Notes: generated by a model not told the origin, from the sequence alone. A stretch of DNA of 64,000 bases from Diplolepis rosae (GCA_030998225.1 JAPYXD010000755.1:5071501-5135500), one strand, 5' to 3'; shown: positions 43,641 through 56,059, counted from the first letter of the stretch. A program made the numbers and translations.

Positions 43641-44084
43641 CTGGTGGGTGGTCGCGTTATATAGTAAAAAAAACGAAAAAGGGGAATTTAATTAACTTCT
43701 TTAAGATAAAGCCTAAAAAAGGAAGGCATTTTTTTAACGTATTTTTCAAAATCTCGAGTAGTGATTCACTTTCTACCTGAAAAGGGCAAGGGATAGCTAC
43801 TCGTCACTTTGCATAGTCACACAAAAATCAACGTGCAAAAATCGACTTCTTACCCACCGTGGACTTAGTCGTTTCTTCTCGTTATTCCAGAGGAAATCAC
43901 AACCATCTACCGTCTGGAGCTGGTAATGTGATTTTCGCTCCTCTTCAACTCCTTTTTAATTATCCATGGAGATTTCGAAAAACACAGGATTATGTAACGT
44001 TAGAATGTAATACAGAGGTTTTTTTTCTGTCGTCCTGTATGATGTAATTGATAAAATACCAACAAGCTCACAAAGATTTATTTT
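43641..44084. other. No supported gene
   Basis: AT-rich spacer to the right of copy B of the dispersed repeat. Confidence 0.4.
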
Positions 44085-44390
44085 CAGGCTTTAGGAACTA
44101 CCCAAAAATTAGAAAGCGTGTTTTTTTTTGCGCAAATGCGCGAATTTGGGGGCCATAATTAAAAATTTGATTTATTTTTTTAGATTTCGAAAAACTTGCG
44201 ACTCCATTATAACGAGACAAGCTTTTTTTTGTATCCAAAACGCTCCTTCAAAACACAAAATGTGAGTTTTTTTTTTATATATATTGAATCGTTCAAATAA
44301 GAAATTTAATTGCGCGAAACATTCCCCCTTCGTGAAACCCAATGAATAAAATTAAAATCTGCGAATATTAGCCAAATTAGGCAATAAAAA
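44085..44390 (+). repeat. Diverged repeat pair, copy 1
   Basis: Blocks GGAACTACCCAAAAATTAGAA and GCGCGAAACATTCCCCCTTC..GTGAAACCCA align in order and spacing with GGGAATTTCCCAAAAATTAGAA and CACGCGAAACTTTCTCCTTTC..GTGCGACCCA at 50395-50690. Neither copy encodes anything recognisable. Confidence 0.6.
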
Positions 44391-44672
44391 CAGTGTAAAA
44401 TAATTTTAAAATAAACGATAGAAACCGCCAAAGAGCGAACTATTTCAATAGATAATTTTGCTTTAAGAATAGCAACATTATTATTTCAGGACAAACTTGA
44501 AAGAGGAAAGATAACTTTTCATTAAAAAAAATTTTGACACAGAAAATAAAATTTATTAATAAAATTATTATTATTAATTTATTTCATCAAACAATCGAAA
44601 TGTTTCAGTACATTTTACCCAACGTTTTGGAATAAATTTGCCACCATCACCACAGTCAGTTACGTGTGAAAC

Positions 44673-47600
44673 TTAACAAGATTTGAGTTCTTCAAATTTC
44701 AAAACCCGCCAACAATCAGACTTGTTTGCAGGATCTTCGTGAAACCGATAGGCTTGAAAATGCTCCTCATATAGCAGAAACGCAGTTATTTCCTTTGTTA
44801 TTACGTAAAGATTTTCATGACGATCCGCAACAATGCATTTGACCCAAAAAAGTAAGGGATCGATATCATTTGGAATGGCCAAAACATTATTTCGGATGGT
44901 GTGACTTCCGAAAGTGATATGTTGCATTTCCAAAATATGATCTGTCAGATGCATAGGCAAGAGCGAGGTAAATGCGTGTACATTGCTAATATCTCCCATA
45001 CGTGTTTCTTTTCGGATGGTCCTTTTTCGTATGTATCTTTCTTAACTGGAGTATTGCAAATAAATTTATGATTCAAGTGCAATTGGGATTTTATAGCCAA
45101 AGTTTTGCAAATATTAACCCGACTAAGTGATACATGCGAAGTAATCTTGAAATCGCGATTTTTACTTTCGCATCTCATGGCAGACAAATTCCATAAAGGA
45201 CCCATACCATTCATTATTCGCGGATAATACACCAGATAGTGATGCTTCGCTTTTAAACTTTTGGGAAATAATTTATTTCGTAAGCAAAGATATCCATTAA
45301 TCACTGATCCCAAGTAATCCCAGATCGTATTCCCATATTCTTTCCAAAATGTCGTGCATTACATCGACTGTAAGAAGATCATTTGTTGAAGTCGTTTTTA
45401 GTTCTGTCAAAACCAAAAGTTCAGAAACCCCTGTGGAACTAGGTTCACTCAGAATAAGATGCCCAGCGTAGTTTTCATGTGTACGCATTTTACACGCCGA
45501 TTCGTGAACTATTGTGTTTATATCATTGCTATTAGTCAATCAAAATCTGCAAAACAAGTTGGATGAAAAACTTTTCATAAATCCAAGAGTCGTATTCACT
45601 TCAAGATTATCGCCTATTACTCCAGCTAAAGAAAAATGCACCTGTTTTGCGACAGTTGACGTTTCGATTGAAATTCCTTTCTCTTCAAGAAAAATCAATT
45701 CTTGAACTGCTTTTGAAAATATTTTTCGTAATGATACATACTTTTGATCAAATGATTTGTACATGAGTAATAAGAAAATATTTTCTATTTGAGATTGTAA
45801 AAAAGGGGGGAGGCATGGAAGTACAACGTAGACACCGCCAACTTTTCCTATACCTTTGTGTGACCCTAAAGGGTTATTAGTTTCAAAATCATCCTGATAA
45901 AGAAACATTGGTAGCACGCATCGATCGCCAAACAATTTTTTTTTTTTTTTGCTCTCCAACATTCCCCTTGCATAACATTTGTTATAACAGTGTCGTTTTC
46001 AAGAGTTTGGCAATACTAAATTGTTTCTTCATACATATTGGGCAACTCAAACATTTTTTTAAGAACATGACGAAGAGGAACAAACTGTGTATTAATTATT
46101 TTCTAGTTCACTTTTTCATTGTTAGTTTTTTTTTCAAACAAATCTTCAAGGATGTCAATGTCTTGAGTGGGTATGAAAGTACCGAGTTTTTGAACAAAAT
46201 CAAAAGATAACCATTCCGTTTCGAATTTCTCAAAGGGTTTACGAAGTTTAGCAAGCATGGTACAAAAAGCGGCTACATTTTGAGACGTTCCTCCAAGAAA
46301 CTTTAAACGATTCATCATCTGAATGAAAAGAAACGATACACAATAATCTGGTAACAGAGACTCAAATTTTTGCACAAATTCAGGAACTCGAGCTTGAGGT
46401 AAATCTGCGAATTGGTACAATTCACTGACTATTTGCCCCGCTACTTTGTCTAATGCATCTGAAAATCCATAAGGGTCCATATTTTCTTGAAAATATACAA
46501 CCGATTTACTATATATTTGAAAAACTCACAAATCTATTGCTACTTATAAGTAAATTTATATTTTCAACTTCTTACCGTTATTACTCAAAAATATCAAAAT
46601 ATTTTTTTACATAATAAAAAGTAATAATTAGTTACATCTTCTCCATTTGAATGCTGTAACTTACACGTTTTGCTTTTGGCACGTTATATTTTTTAATTCA
46701 ATTCTTTTTCGATAGAGCACAAATCCTGTTGCACATTATTTGGTAATCTTTCCCCGCGTATCGTAAATTGAAAGCATGATTTTTGAAGATACTGCCACAC
46801 GTAACTCATAGGCTTGGGGTACTTGAAATCATACGCGATGAATATTTTAAAGGCCAATTCCAGAGCTCCCGCGACACATTCAAATTCGTATACAATCTCT
46901 CCTATTACACAGAAGTACTTCTGTGGTGCTGAGATTTTTCCAACGACTGCAATGTACGGATAATGTTGCTGAGCCGTTCATGCAGAGAGAGATAATTTCT
47001 CGCGAATTTTTTTCTCAAAATCGTCTTGAGACTACAAAATCTAAAGACGTAATGTCAGACATCATCAAATCATATTAACAAATCCATCCATGAAAGTCGT
47101 GGCAGGAGGACTTACCTCAACAATTACAATAAAGGTCTCTTGGGCCTTTATTTTATTTTCTCTCTCTTCCAACGATTCAATTTTACGGCGTTTTCATCGT
47201 GACGTTGTTGCTTTCTCGGGATTTTTCAAAGTTACTGCCTTAATTGCATAAGGCAAGAGGTAAAGAATAGCAACGTCTTGTTCATTCGAAGTAGCTGCAA
47301 ATAAAAATGCGTTACACATTGAAACACTCAATGGAAGGCATTCACTCATCAACAAAGAGTACCGTCGATTGACTCCAGCAGATCATTCCAAATGATTTCA
47401 ATTTCTTCTCCTACAATTTTTTGGCGAGGATGAACTTTTTCCAGGCTGAGTGCAGTAGAGGCCAAAATGTTTCGATGTCGACGTGATAATCAAGGCGTTT
47501 TATTTTGAAATCCTCGGACACCTGTATTAGAATTCGCATATCGTGTGGATGAAAAAGAAATTTTATTTTTTAATGCTATGACTTTTTTCTTGAGAACTTT
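44673..47600 (-). pseudogene. Multi-exon transposase-like gene, CMC/TNP2-like pattern
   Basis: Read right to left, a leading exon has ILYLLPYAIKAVTLKNPEK (about 47300-47105) and ends at a GTAAGT donor. The next exon (about 47035-46700) includes YPYIAVVGKISAPQKYFCVI and YPKPMSYVWQYLQKSC. A large last part (46480-44673) carries INTQFVPLRHVLKKMFELPN and LPMFLYQDDFETNNPLGSHK. It continues with VDVMHDILERIWEYDLGLLG, KAKHHYLVYYPRIMNGMGPL and MRCESKNRDFKITSHVS. I recognise the order from uncharacterised repetitive proteins of insects and fish. The DDFETNNPLGSH and DxMHDxxE motifs recall TNP2/EnSpm-type (CMC) transposases, which is inference. Stops at 46103, near 46024 and at 45540, plus a frame change near 45010, show it is dead. 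Confidence 0.6.
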
Positions 47601-47829
47601 ATGAATCATATGCGCACTAGGGTAGGACCGAAGTCTTTAGCAAGACAAGGAAATTCTTGGAATCCGAAAATTTCTCCTTCTTTTTTTTCTTTAGCCAATT
47701 GTTGACGTAGGGGGAAGGTTTTAATCCAAATTTCACGTATATCCACAGATTCTGGCGAATGTTATTGCCGCAAAATGTAACAAATAATATAATGCACAAT
47801 TTCAATAAAGATACTCATATTTCCATGAA

Positions 47830-48660
47830 AAACAGAAATTCCGCCAACAAGTTAAAAGTTACTAAACAATTTTTAAAAAACAATCCCGATATTTTTTGTT
47901 ACTAATGCTGATAAAGGTAACCTTACTGTTTGTCTCAAAAAATCGACTTATATTACAAAATTGTCTGACCTTCTCTCAAATACTTTCCCCTAAATCCCAA
48001 TAACAACAAAATCCTTAAAAAAAAAAACAGAGCAGTACTTCCAACATTTTAAAGAGGCTCAATGATAATAATTTTGAAAATATAAATTCCACAATAATCA
48101 ACTTACTCTAACCAACACTGTATTAGCTAAATGCTATGCACTTCCAAAAATACACAAACAAGATACACCCCTTCGTCCTATTATTTCTTTCTCAATAGTC
48201 CCACACACTTTTTAGCCAAAATATTATATGATGAATTAAAAGACAGCTTATTCATAATAACTGTAGAATTCCATTTGACGAAATTATAAATTGTACTAAA
48301 TTTCTTTTCGAAAACACATACTTTACTTTGAAAAATAATATTTATTTGAAAATTTTTGGTACTCCAATGGGCTCACCAATTTTACCTCTATTCGCAGACA
48401 TTGTTATGGATGATTTGGTAAATGATTGCCTTCGAATTTTAAAAGGTAAACATAATTGCACTCCTTTATTTTATTACAGATTTGTAGATGACACTAATCT
48501 GTGTATACAAAAGAAATTTATTGATTTGGTTCTCAACATTTTTAATTCACAAGATAATAACTAACAATTTACCTTTGAAGTGCAACAAAATAATCAAATT
48601 AACTTTCTGGACTTGTTATTAATTATCAGAGATGATCCACATAAAATTTAATAAATTTAG
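47830..48660 (+). pseudogene. Penelope-like reverse transcriptase fragment
   Basis: Penelope-like elements encode an RT related to telomerase, usually with a GIY-YIG endonuclease. The order here is a leading FFVTNADKGNLTVCLKKSTY (about 47898-47957), ALPKIHKQDTPLRPIISFS across a frame change (about 48140-48200), an open frame 48328-48564 with FGTPMGSPILPLFADIVMDD and the catalytic FYYRFVDDTNLCIQ, then INFLDLLLI (about 48600). The catalytic Asp pair (VDD) is intact. Stops are frequent, and no GIY-YIG domain follows before the 3' region with the ribozyme-like motif. Confidence 0.8.
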
Positions 48661-49050
48661 TATAAATAAAAAAGAAGATATATTCACTTTGAATAGAATT
48701 TATTTTTCATTACTTAATAGATTAAATTCATGATTGTTTTCCTGCTGATGTACGTTTACATTTCAAATTATGTGTTTACAATAACTGATGTCAATATTTT
48801 AAGTTGACTGTCAGAATGTAATAATTTAGTAGACAAAGTTTCGTCGACTCCATGACATAACGTCATTTTATTATCTAAAATCATGATTTTTATTATAATT
48901 TTATACTTTCGACATTACTCATCATGAGTTAACCTTCTTTTATAAAGGTAAAATTTAATATTTTTGTGCATGTTTTAATATTAAGTTAATTTTTTTATTT
49001 TTCTAGTGTGTGACAATTTTACTATTTGGTGTTTTTTAATTCAATAAAAC

Positions 49051-49089
49051 CTGATGAGGTTGATAAACCCATAGCCAATGAAACGTCGC
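49051..49089 (+). ncRNA. Degenerate hammerhead-ribozyme-like motif of the Penelope element
   Basis: The two conserved halves of a hammerhead core are present in order: CTGATGAG (49051-49058) and GAAACGTCGC (49080-49089). Between them GGTT can pair with AACC (GATA loop) or with AGCC. In a canonical motif the GAAA follows stem II directly, but here about 10 extra bases intervene. Penelope-like elements are known to carry hammerhead motifs in their terminal regions, and CTGATGA...CGAAACGTCG is a familiar signature. Located just 3' of the RT fragment, it is best read as a decayed family ribozyme. Confidence 0.55.
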
Positions 49090-49319
49090 TACAATTTTGA
49101 CAAAGTGAAGAGTTCTCTTCTTTATATTTTACCCTCATCGATCAGAAACCAACATCTTTTATAATACTAATATGGAGGGTGACACTACCATTTCTTTATT
49201 ATAAATAATGGACCAAAATATTAATTCCATGTATACGATATACAACAATCGAATCATTTTTCACACATCTGTACACATGGGAAATCACCATGCAGATGTT
49301 GAGTATTCGCACAGTCTCA

Positions 49320-49815
49320 CACAATGGAAGCGCGTATAGAGCCATGGAGCGTGTGTTATTGGCGCCTTGAAAACGGGCGACCAATCAACGAGCGGTTAAA
49401 CCATACATGGATCGTCACCCATGCCAGGAGAAACGTGTACAGTGGAAATGCGCTCTCCTCATCAACGTGTGAAATGCCATCTCTTTCCAGCGTACCAAGA
49501 TTTTCAAGCGCACCCACTGCACGCAGGATGCATTTCTCGAGGAGAGAAAAGGCATCGTTGGAATCGCAAAAATGTCAGCTTTCTCATGATACCAAATTGC
49601 ACGCTCAAAGAAGTCTGGAAAGGGTGGAAAGTATCGTCTAAAAATATTCTAATTTATCGACGAGACCAGGCTCGATCGCGATCGGTATTCGAGGCGCGCG
49701 CATGCATAAATAAGGTGGGAATCTTCCAAAGAGAGGGAAAACCGAGGTAACAAGGTTTGGTTGCGGATCCTCGAGTTTCAGATTCAGTCTGCTGCCGCAT
49801 CGATTAAAGGTGAGG
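49320..49815 (+). promoter_or_regulatory. CpG-rich promoter-like patch with a possible first exon
   Basis: Against AT-rich flanks this block is GC- and CpG-richer. It has a CCAAT motif (GACCAATCAAC, about 49378-49390), a TATA-like ATAAATAA (about 49706), a heat-shock-element-like GGAATCTTCC (about 49718), an initiator-like TTCAGTCTGC (about 49784) and a donor-like AAAG/GTGAGG near 49810. The overlapping frames (105 and 109 codons) show no domain. It may be the 5' end of a host gene extending rightwards, but no coding exon was found. Confidence 0.3.
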
Positions 49816-50394
49816 ACTTATGGCCCTGGGCGAAAAATCCGGACAAATAGATCGAGGCTCGGGATTTTTTTTTTTTCAAAGAAAAAGAAGTCGAGGGTAA
49901 ATAATAAAATAAAAGAAAATTATCGTCGCGAACGCGCTTGGTTAGCTCATCTTCCCATCTATGGGAACACCTCGAACGTAGTATTCCCTTTAATTTGAAT
50001 TAAATCACCTAAGGTTTGGAGAACAGTCCAAAGTGGTCGAATCTCCACGGGGAACTTCCACTGAGTTCTGGACTTCAGACAAATCGTTTGACAGGTGTCA
50101 AATCACCTCAGGGATCTTCGCCTGGAGAACTTTTGATTCACTACTGATCCATAGAGGGAAGCCTGCCAAGCGCTGCGCGTTATGGCGAATTATATTCAAC
50201 TCAGGGAGGAAGGGCAAATAATGAGGCACGCCAGGTCTAGGTTGCCTTGTTACGTCCGGTACCTGGCTATCTGATGCCCCGCCTTAATTTGCAAGGTTTA
50301 AAGAATTGGTGCGAACGTCAGGGAAGGGTAGAGTCAAGTGTTAAAACGAATCGCATAAACGAAAATGCAAGCCTTTTGGTTAAACAAATTTTAT

Positions 50395-50690
50395 TTTCAG
50401 AAGTAGGGAATTTCCCAAAAATTAGAACGTGTCGGAGCGTCTGAAACTTAATAAATATATTCGATTTCAGATTTTCAAAGAATAAAAATTGAAGCGCCCG
50501 GACAAAAAAGCAAAAAAATGAAGCGAAGTTTAATTGCGTCTAAGTTATTATAAAACGTGAGTTTCTTTTCACATCCTCACCCTCAATATTAAATCTTTTC
50601 ACGCGAAACTTTCTCCTTTCGTGCGACCCAAAATACGATTATAGAATAAGCAGTTTTGGACCAAAGCAGGAAAAAATTGCTCCGAAAAAC
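50395..50690 (+). repeat. Diverged repeat pair, copy 2
   Basis: Same orientation as the copy at 44085-44390, as described there; about 65-70 percent identical by eye. Confidence 0.55.
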
Positions 50691-50755
50691 ATTAAAATTA
50701 ATAAACTAAACACACGCGATAAAGCTAAATGTTTTAAGATTTAATAACATACATC

Positions 50756-51110
50756 TAAAATTAGTATTTACAATTAAAAAATCGGTTGATGATAGCATTA
50801 ACTTTCTTGATCTCAATATTAAAATTTATAATGGTAATATTATTACCAATTGGTATAAAAAATCTGTTTGGTCTCGACACTTTTTTAATTTTTATACAAA
50901 ACATAGCTTATCAAATAGAATAAAAGTTATTTATTCTTTAATTGATAGAGTAATTCTCTTATCACATGAAAGATATCAAGATGATAATTTAAAATTAGTA
51001 AAAGAAACTCTACTTAGAAATTGGTATCTATTAGATTTATTACTTGAAAAAATTTCCAAAAGATATAAATGGCTTATGTATAATAAAAAATTTTAAATAA
51101 TTTCCGACGA
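50756..51110 (+). pseudogene. Second Penelope-like RT fragment (thumb and C-terminal part)
   Basis: An open stretch reads FTIKKSVDDSINFLDLNIKI, then WYKKSVWSRHFFNFYTKHSL and SLIDRVILLSHERYQDDNLK, the region after the catalytic motif of Penelope-type RTs. It overlaps in content (INFLDL) with the end of the 47.8-kb fragment, so it is a separate copy and not the displaced end of that one. It ends with a stop at about 51094, and GIY-YIG sequence is not seen. Confidence 0.75.
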
Positions 51111-51299
51111 TATTTTGAAGAAATTAACTCTTCTCACAATTAAAACAAAAGCCATTAATTCAGTCGTCACTTTTACCGGGAGTCGAGTTTCGAAAGAACA
51201 GTTGCCAGGAAAAATCAGATCAACAATTTTAGATGATAATTTCTAGTTTGCTCCTTTATCCAATTCATTTTGCTGAAAGTAGTTTGCGTTATGTTCATC

Positions 51300-53055
51300 A
51301 GGGCAAGAAATAAAATTGAGAAGAAATAAATATATATTATTATAATATAATATATATTATTTCGATTGTGACTGATGTGACGGTCAATTCCGGTCAGCGA
51401 TCGTCATGGCCATCATTCATGTGGTCACGTTGGTAAGGTCCCATCTCTAGCGCAAGAGTTGGTTAGATGATGAACACAAGGGTTTTGGCTACGATAGTTC
51501 CGACTGTATGTTGTAGTCCACTAAAAAAGAAACGACATGTGTTTTTTCATTTTGGCGAAAAAACAGAGATACATACTACTAATCGTATGGCACACTTTTT
51601 TTTCAAATCGTTGAAATAAGAAAACAAATTGTTACTACTGCTTAGTGCGAACAATGACAGAGATTAGACCCCTACGTATGACTATTCCGAATCGCTCCCA
51701 TTGACTGCATGCGCAAAATATTTATGAGAATTATTGCTTTCGGTCTGGAAGTTTTGTACAGCACTAAACATGATGGTTGAAGAGTTTCTAGATTTTAAAA
51801 AAAAAACAAAGATGTTAATGCAGAAATAGTAGAAGATGTGTTCAGCATATTATTTGTCAGCAGTCTAATACGCCTACAGATAAGTACACGGAAGACCAAC
51901 AAGCAGTATCTTATAAATTAAAAACCGTAGAATTCTGAAGAAGTGTCGAAAAGACAAATTTGATTTATGATAATGAGATGCAGGTTCTTAACTGGAACCT
52001 AAATCCTGTCTGGATAAGAAAATAATTTTTAAAACTTAGAAGTCATAAAGGAAGTTGAGCAGCAAACACTACCAAATACGGAAAAATGAATGAGAGCTGT
52101 TTGTTGAATTCAAAGTAAATACAAGCCGGGATCAATAAAGTCACAATAGTTTCTGGGTAATAAATGCAACCAGAATTTATCAAACTTATAATGATGCAGC
52201 AGAATAATATTTATGGAATAAATTCAGTTTTAGTGACTTATGGCGTAGCTTTTTCCTGAAAAGAAATATTTCACACCGTACTCCGGCACTTTGCACTGGG
52301 CTGGTGAAACAAATACAAAAATAAAGCTAAATTACATACAAAATAGTCTGGCGCCAGGCCTTTCTTGGGCGAGATAGCAAATTACGAAAAAACCCGAAAT
52401 TATTCTGAAAAATGCCACTAAATGGCCAAGTAATTCCGTAAGCCCTATGTAGCAAATAAAACATAAAGATTCTACAATGCTACCTTAAACATTAACAAGA
52501 CCTGAATTTATTCAAGTACGAAGTGTACTGGTAAAGCCACCAGCTCACCCGTTATCTGATAAATGGCGGAGGGGGTGTTATGATTTTATGTGAACAGAAT
52601 TAAAATAAAGTTCTATGACATTAAATACACTTAATTTGACATTTACTCAAAAAGAGATGGTAATCTACGCAAAAAAGGGTTGCTGCCCATAGGTGCTCCA
52701 AGTACATGCGGTGAGGTTCTAGTTCTCAACTCACTCAAAAATATGGGATGTTCACACCAAACGACTCTAAAAAAACCAATTAATTAAAAGTGACCAAGCC
52801 ATGCGAATGCTACAAAGTAACTACAAGAATCGGTCCAGCAGAGGCGTAACCTCTGGAGAACGAATAATTATAGCTCTTACCTTGCTTGATATGTTGCGTT
52901 GAACAACCATCAATCATTAAATTTAAATATAATTCCTAACAAATATTTTCAATGACTCTCCGAAAATTTGTCCTTAACTATGGTTCCATAATCTGAGTCT
53001 ACTAGACTGCAGTTTTTGGTCTTCAAACTTCACGTTCGACTGTCGTAGCGCTGCT
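51300..53055. other. No supported gene
   Basis: About 1.75 kb of AT-rich sequence, with an (AT)n run at 51330-51358, in which all frames are short. No known domain or repeat arm was recognised. Confidence 0.45.
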
Positions 53056-54181
53056 TAAGGTGTAGCCTAAGAGCTGGCTATAGAGCGAGCGACATGCCTC
53101 GGTTCACAAAATTTCTTACTTGGAAAGGGTTCGATTGCTGCCGACAAAGCGAAAACCCAAGTGTCAGAAGGCGCGCTGAAAGCTTAGTGCGAGGGTGGGC
53201 GATAAAACGTGTAGATTTCCCGATCAGAAAAACTATTGAAGAATACGGCTGAAAATTTGCATAGGTATCGAGAAGCATGAGAGAAAGTAAGGAAAAAATT
53301 GTCAGTAGAGTGAGTGGAAGCTAAACGGTTTTCAGAAGCTGCCAAAGTTGAAAAAATCTCGGAAAATTTACATATCACGGAGCACTCTTGACAATTTGCA
53401 TTTATATTGATTACGTATAGAATAAACTACATGCAAAATGGAAGAGATCATGAAAAATTCGGGTGCAAAGTGCGAGAGCGTCCTTCAGCGCGCGGCGTAG
53501 CGTCATCGTTTTTCTCGTGATTTTTACACCGTACATATTTTAGAGCACTTCTGACAATTAATATGAATATCTATATTCATAATTTTTCAAGTGATACTAA
53601 CCCAAAAAACGAAGTCGTCCGATCGGGCTTAAAGTTTGGCTGTTTCGAGTCCCATTTCATGGTACTTCCTGCAAAAGAATTTTTTTCGTTTTGACAAATA
53701 TTTTCAGACTTTTGATGGGAAGCCTCTTCTTTAAACAAATATAACTTATTTCTTTTTGCATGAAGCAAAATTTTACTTCATGTGTTTTCTTTAGTCTTTT
53801 CCGTGATCTTTCAACTGGTTGTAACCATTTTTGAAAAAAATAAAAATTTAACCTCCATTTTTGAAAATCAAAAATAAATTTGACTTTTTCTGAAATTTGG
53901 ACCCATTTTTTTTTTAATCATCCAGTTAAAAAGCTGAGATTCTTTCCCATAAAATAGAAAAATTTCAGGAAGGCGTTTTTTTTTGTTTTCGAGCAATTAC
54001 GCGATGAATAACCGGATGCTCCGCCAGAACTGAGCCCGCGCGACCGTTCGCTACTGTCTTCACGCCGGGGAACCCGTAGAACACGCTCAAGCTAATTTTT
54101 TACATTTCATAATATCATACACGGTTAGTGTAACTGCTCTCTGCATTTACAGAGTTGGGACTGTCACTGTTAAGTTACAAG

Positions 54182-55345
54182 TTACAATGCCTGAATTATA
54201 GTTAGTGTAAGATTAATTTGGAATATGTTTTGAAAATTAAATCTATTGAATTTATATCTAGTTAATGATTGTGTAGGAAAGTGATGTTTCTGTTTATCTG
54301 GGTGAATTAGTTGAATGTGAGTTTGATGGATTTTGTTCTTTTGGAACCTTCTGTCTTTTTTTACATACCTTATTTCGTAGAATTGTGTTTCTTGGCGATT
54401 TTTTCGCTTTTGGAAGTAATTTCGGGGGCCTCTTCTGTGGTTTCTTTTTTTGGCCTTTTGCTTTTGGGAAAATGAAAACTTTTTTATTAAAAGTTTTCTA
54501 TCCTGAGTAGAAATGAAAGCGTGGTATTGCAGTGTACCCGGAATCGTTACTGGTTGGTCAAATCGTCCTTTCAGAATCTCGGTGGCTATGGCGTAACTTT
54601 CTTTGCTGCTGAAGAAAATTTGCCCACTCACTGGAATAAAGCTTGAGAGGTGAGTGAGTATAAGATGTTTTGAAGAACGTTGTAAGCTAAAACGAGCTGA
54701 AAATCTCTTTATATTTGCCCATATGCCATGAGCTGTACCATGGAAGTGCTATTCTGCTGAGATATCGACATCTTCTTCATGAGCTTGGAGATTAGCAAAA
54801 CTACATTTATTCTTGGAATGTTGCCCAGCATCATCAGTGAAATGGTAAATTTCCTTTGGCTCAAAGCTATTTTTCAGATATTAAAGAATTTGAAAATCTT
54901 TCTGTGGAAAAAAAGACGCTTTCGACTGCGCTGGGATTCGAGCCCAGGTCTTTCGATTGCCGGTTTTTAAACTCACCTAATTAATTTGAAATTATTTTTC
55001 AGATGATTTATTATAATCTTCTGATATTCATGATCAGCCACTGTGTCATGAGCTAAATTATCGGATATTATCGCGATACTTCTGTGTTTCAGCTTTCCCC
55101 AATCTTTATAATAAATCACGACAGTGAAGATTGTAGCTAGGTCTTTATTCCAAGGAAATGATTGAGCTGAATTCTGAACAACAAAGGTGTAATTCTCTGC
55201 AAAATCGAACCAAATCAAAAACTCACCTGCCAATAAATTTTCTTTTAGGTTTTCAAAAAACGATGACTGGATCTTTCAGACAAAGTGATGAGTTTTTAAT
55301 TTTAACAACCGTTTACAGAAATCATCCAGGAATTCATCGGTATCC
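54182..55345 (-). pseudogene. Transposase-like gene, second copy of the unassigned family
   Basis: From about 55345 leftward the frames give DEFLDDFCKRLLKLKTHHFV, then FLIWFDFAENYTFVVQNSAQ and DLATIFTVVIYYKDWGKLKH. Beyond an intron-like gap (54902-54976) come an IYHFTDDAGQHSKNKCSFAN block and a HFHGTAHG strand, then VTIPGTLQYHAFISTQDRKL and a basic, 100-residue tail. The motif order equals the second half of the gene at 36.5-38.5 kb. Here the third motif (GKGPCDGIGG in the other copy) is reduced to HGIWANI, and stops occur near 55310 and 54750. The N-terminal half (helix-turn-helix and cysteine cluster) is missing. Confidence 0.7.
54901..54965 (-). repeat. tRNA-like T-arm / SINE 3' fragment, copy 2, intron-like
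   Basis: On the minus strand, CTGGGCTCGAATCCCAG (54931-54947) forms a perfect 5-bp T stem with a TCGAAT-containing loop. It is followed by GCGCAGTCGAAAGCG, a T-run and CCACAG. It matches the 3451-3515 block. It lies inside the transposase reading frame, between a GTGAGT donor (54976) and the CACAG acceptor (54902), as if a repeat insertion had supplied an intron's 3' end. Confidence 0.5.
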
Positions 55346-56059
55346 ATTAACAAAGTTTGCAAAGTACACCTGTCGGTTTGTAGCCAAATTTCTAATTTTG
55401 AGTTTAAGTTTCTAAACATTCCACATGTATTTCACAGAGAGCAGTTACACTAACCACGTATGATATTATGTAATATAAAAAATTAGCTTGAGGGTGTTCT
55501 GCGGGTTCCTCGACGTGAAGACGGTAGTGAACGGCTGCGCGATCTCAGTTCCTGCGGAACTGAGTTGAAAACAGTCAGTTATAAACTGACGGTTATTCAT
55601 CGCACAGTTGCTCAAAAACAAAAAAAAAGTGCCATCCTAAAATTTTGCTATTTTATAGGAAAGAATCTCAGATTTTTAACTGGATGATTTGAAAAAAAAT
55701 AAAATGGGTCCAAATTTGAGAAAAAGTCAATTTTATTTTTGATTTTCAAAAATGGATGTCAAATTTTTATTTTTTTTAAAAAATGGTTACAACCAGTTGA
55801 AAGATCACGAAAAAGACTGACGAAAACATATGAAGTAAAGTTTTGCTTTATGCAAAAAGAAATAAGTTATATTTGTTTAAAGAAGAGGCTTCCCATCAAA
55901 AGTCTGAAAATATTTGTCAAAACGAAAAAAATTCTTTTGTAGGATGTAGCATCAAATAGGACTCCAATCAGTCAAACTTTAAGCCTGATCGGACGACTTT
56001 GTTCTTTGGGATGGTATCACTTGAGAAATTATGCCCCTTATACATTTTTATAAGAATTT

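Noticed and set aside
42264..43780. Several GC-rich frames of 60-126 codons
   Set aside because: They occur on both strands in the minisatellite-bearing repeat, are Arg/Pro/Ser-rich and lack any motif.
54931..54947. Functional tRNA gene
   Set aside because: Only the T-arm is present; no D arm, anticodon arm or acceptor stem can be formed around it.
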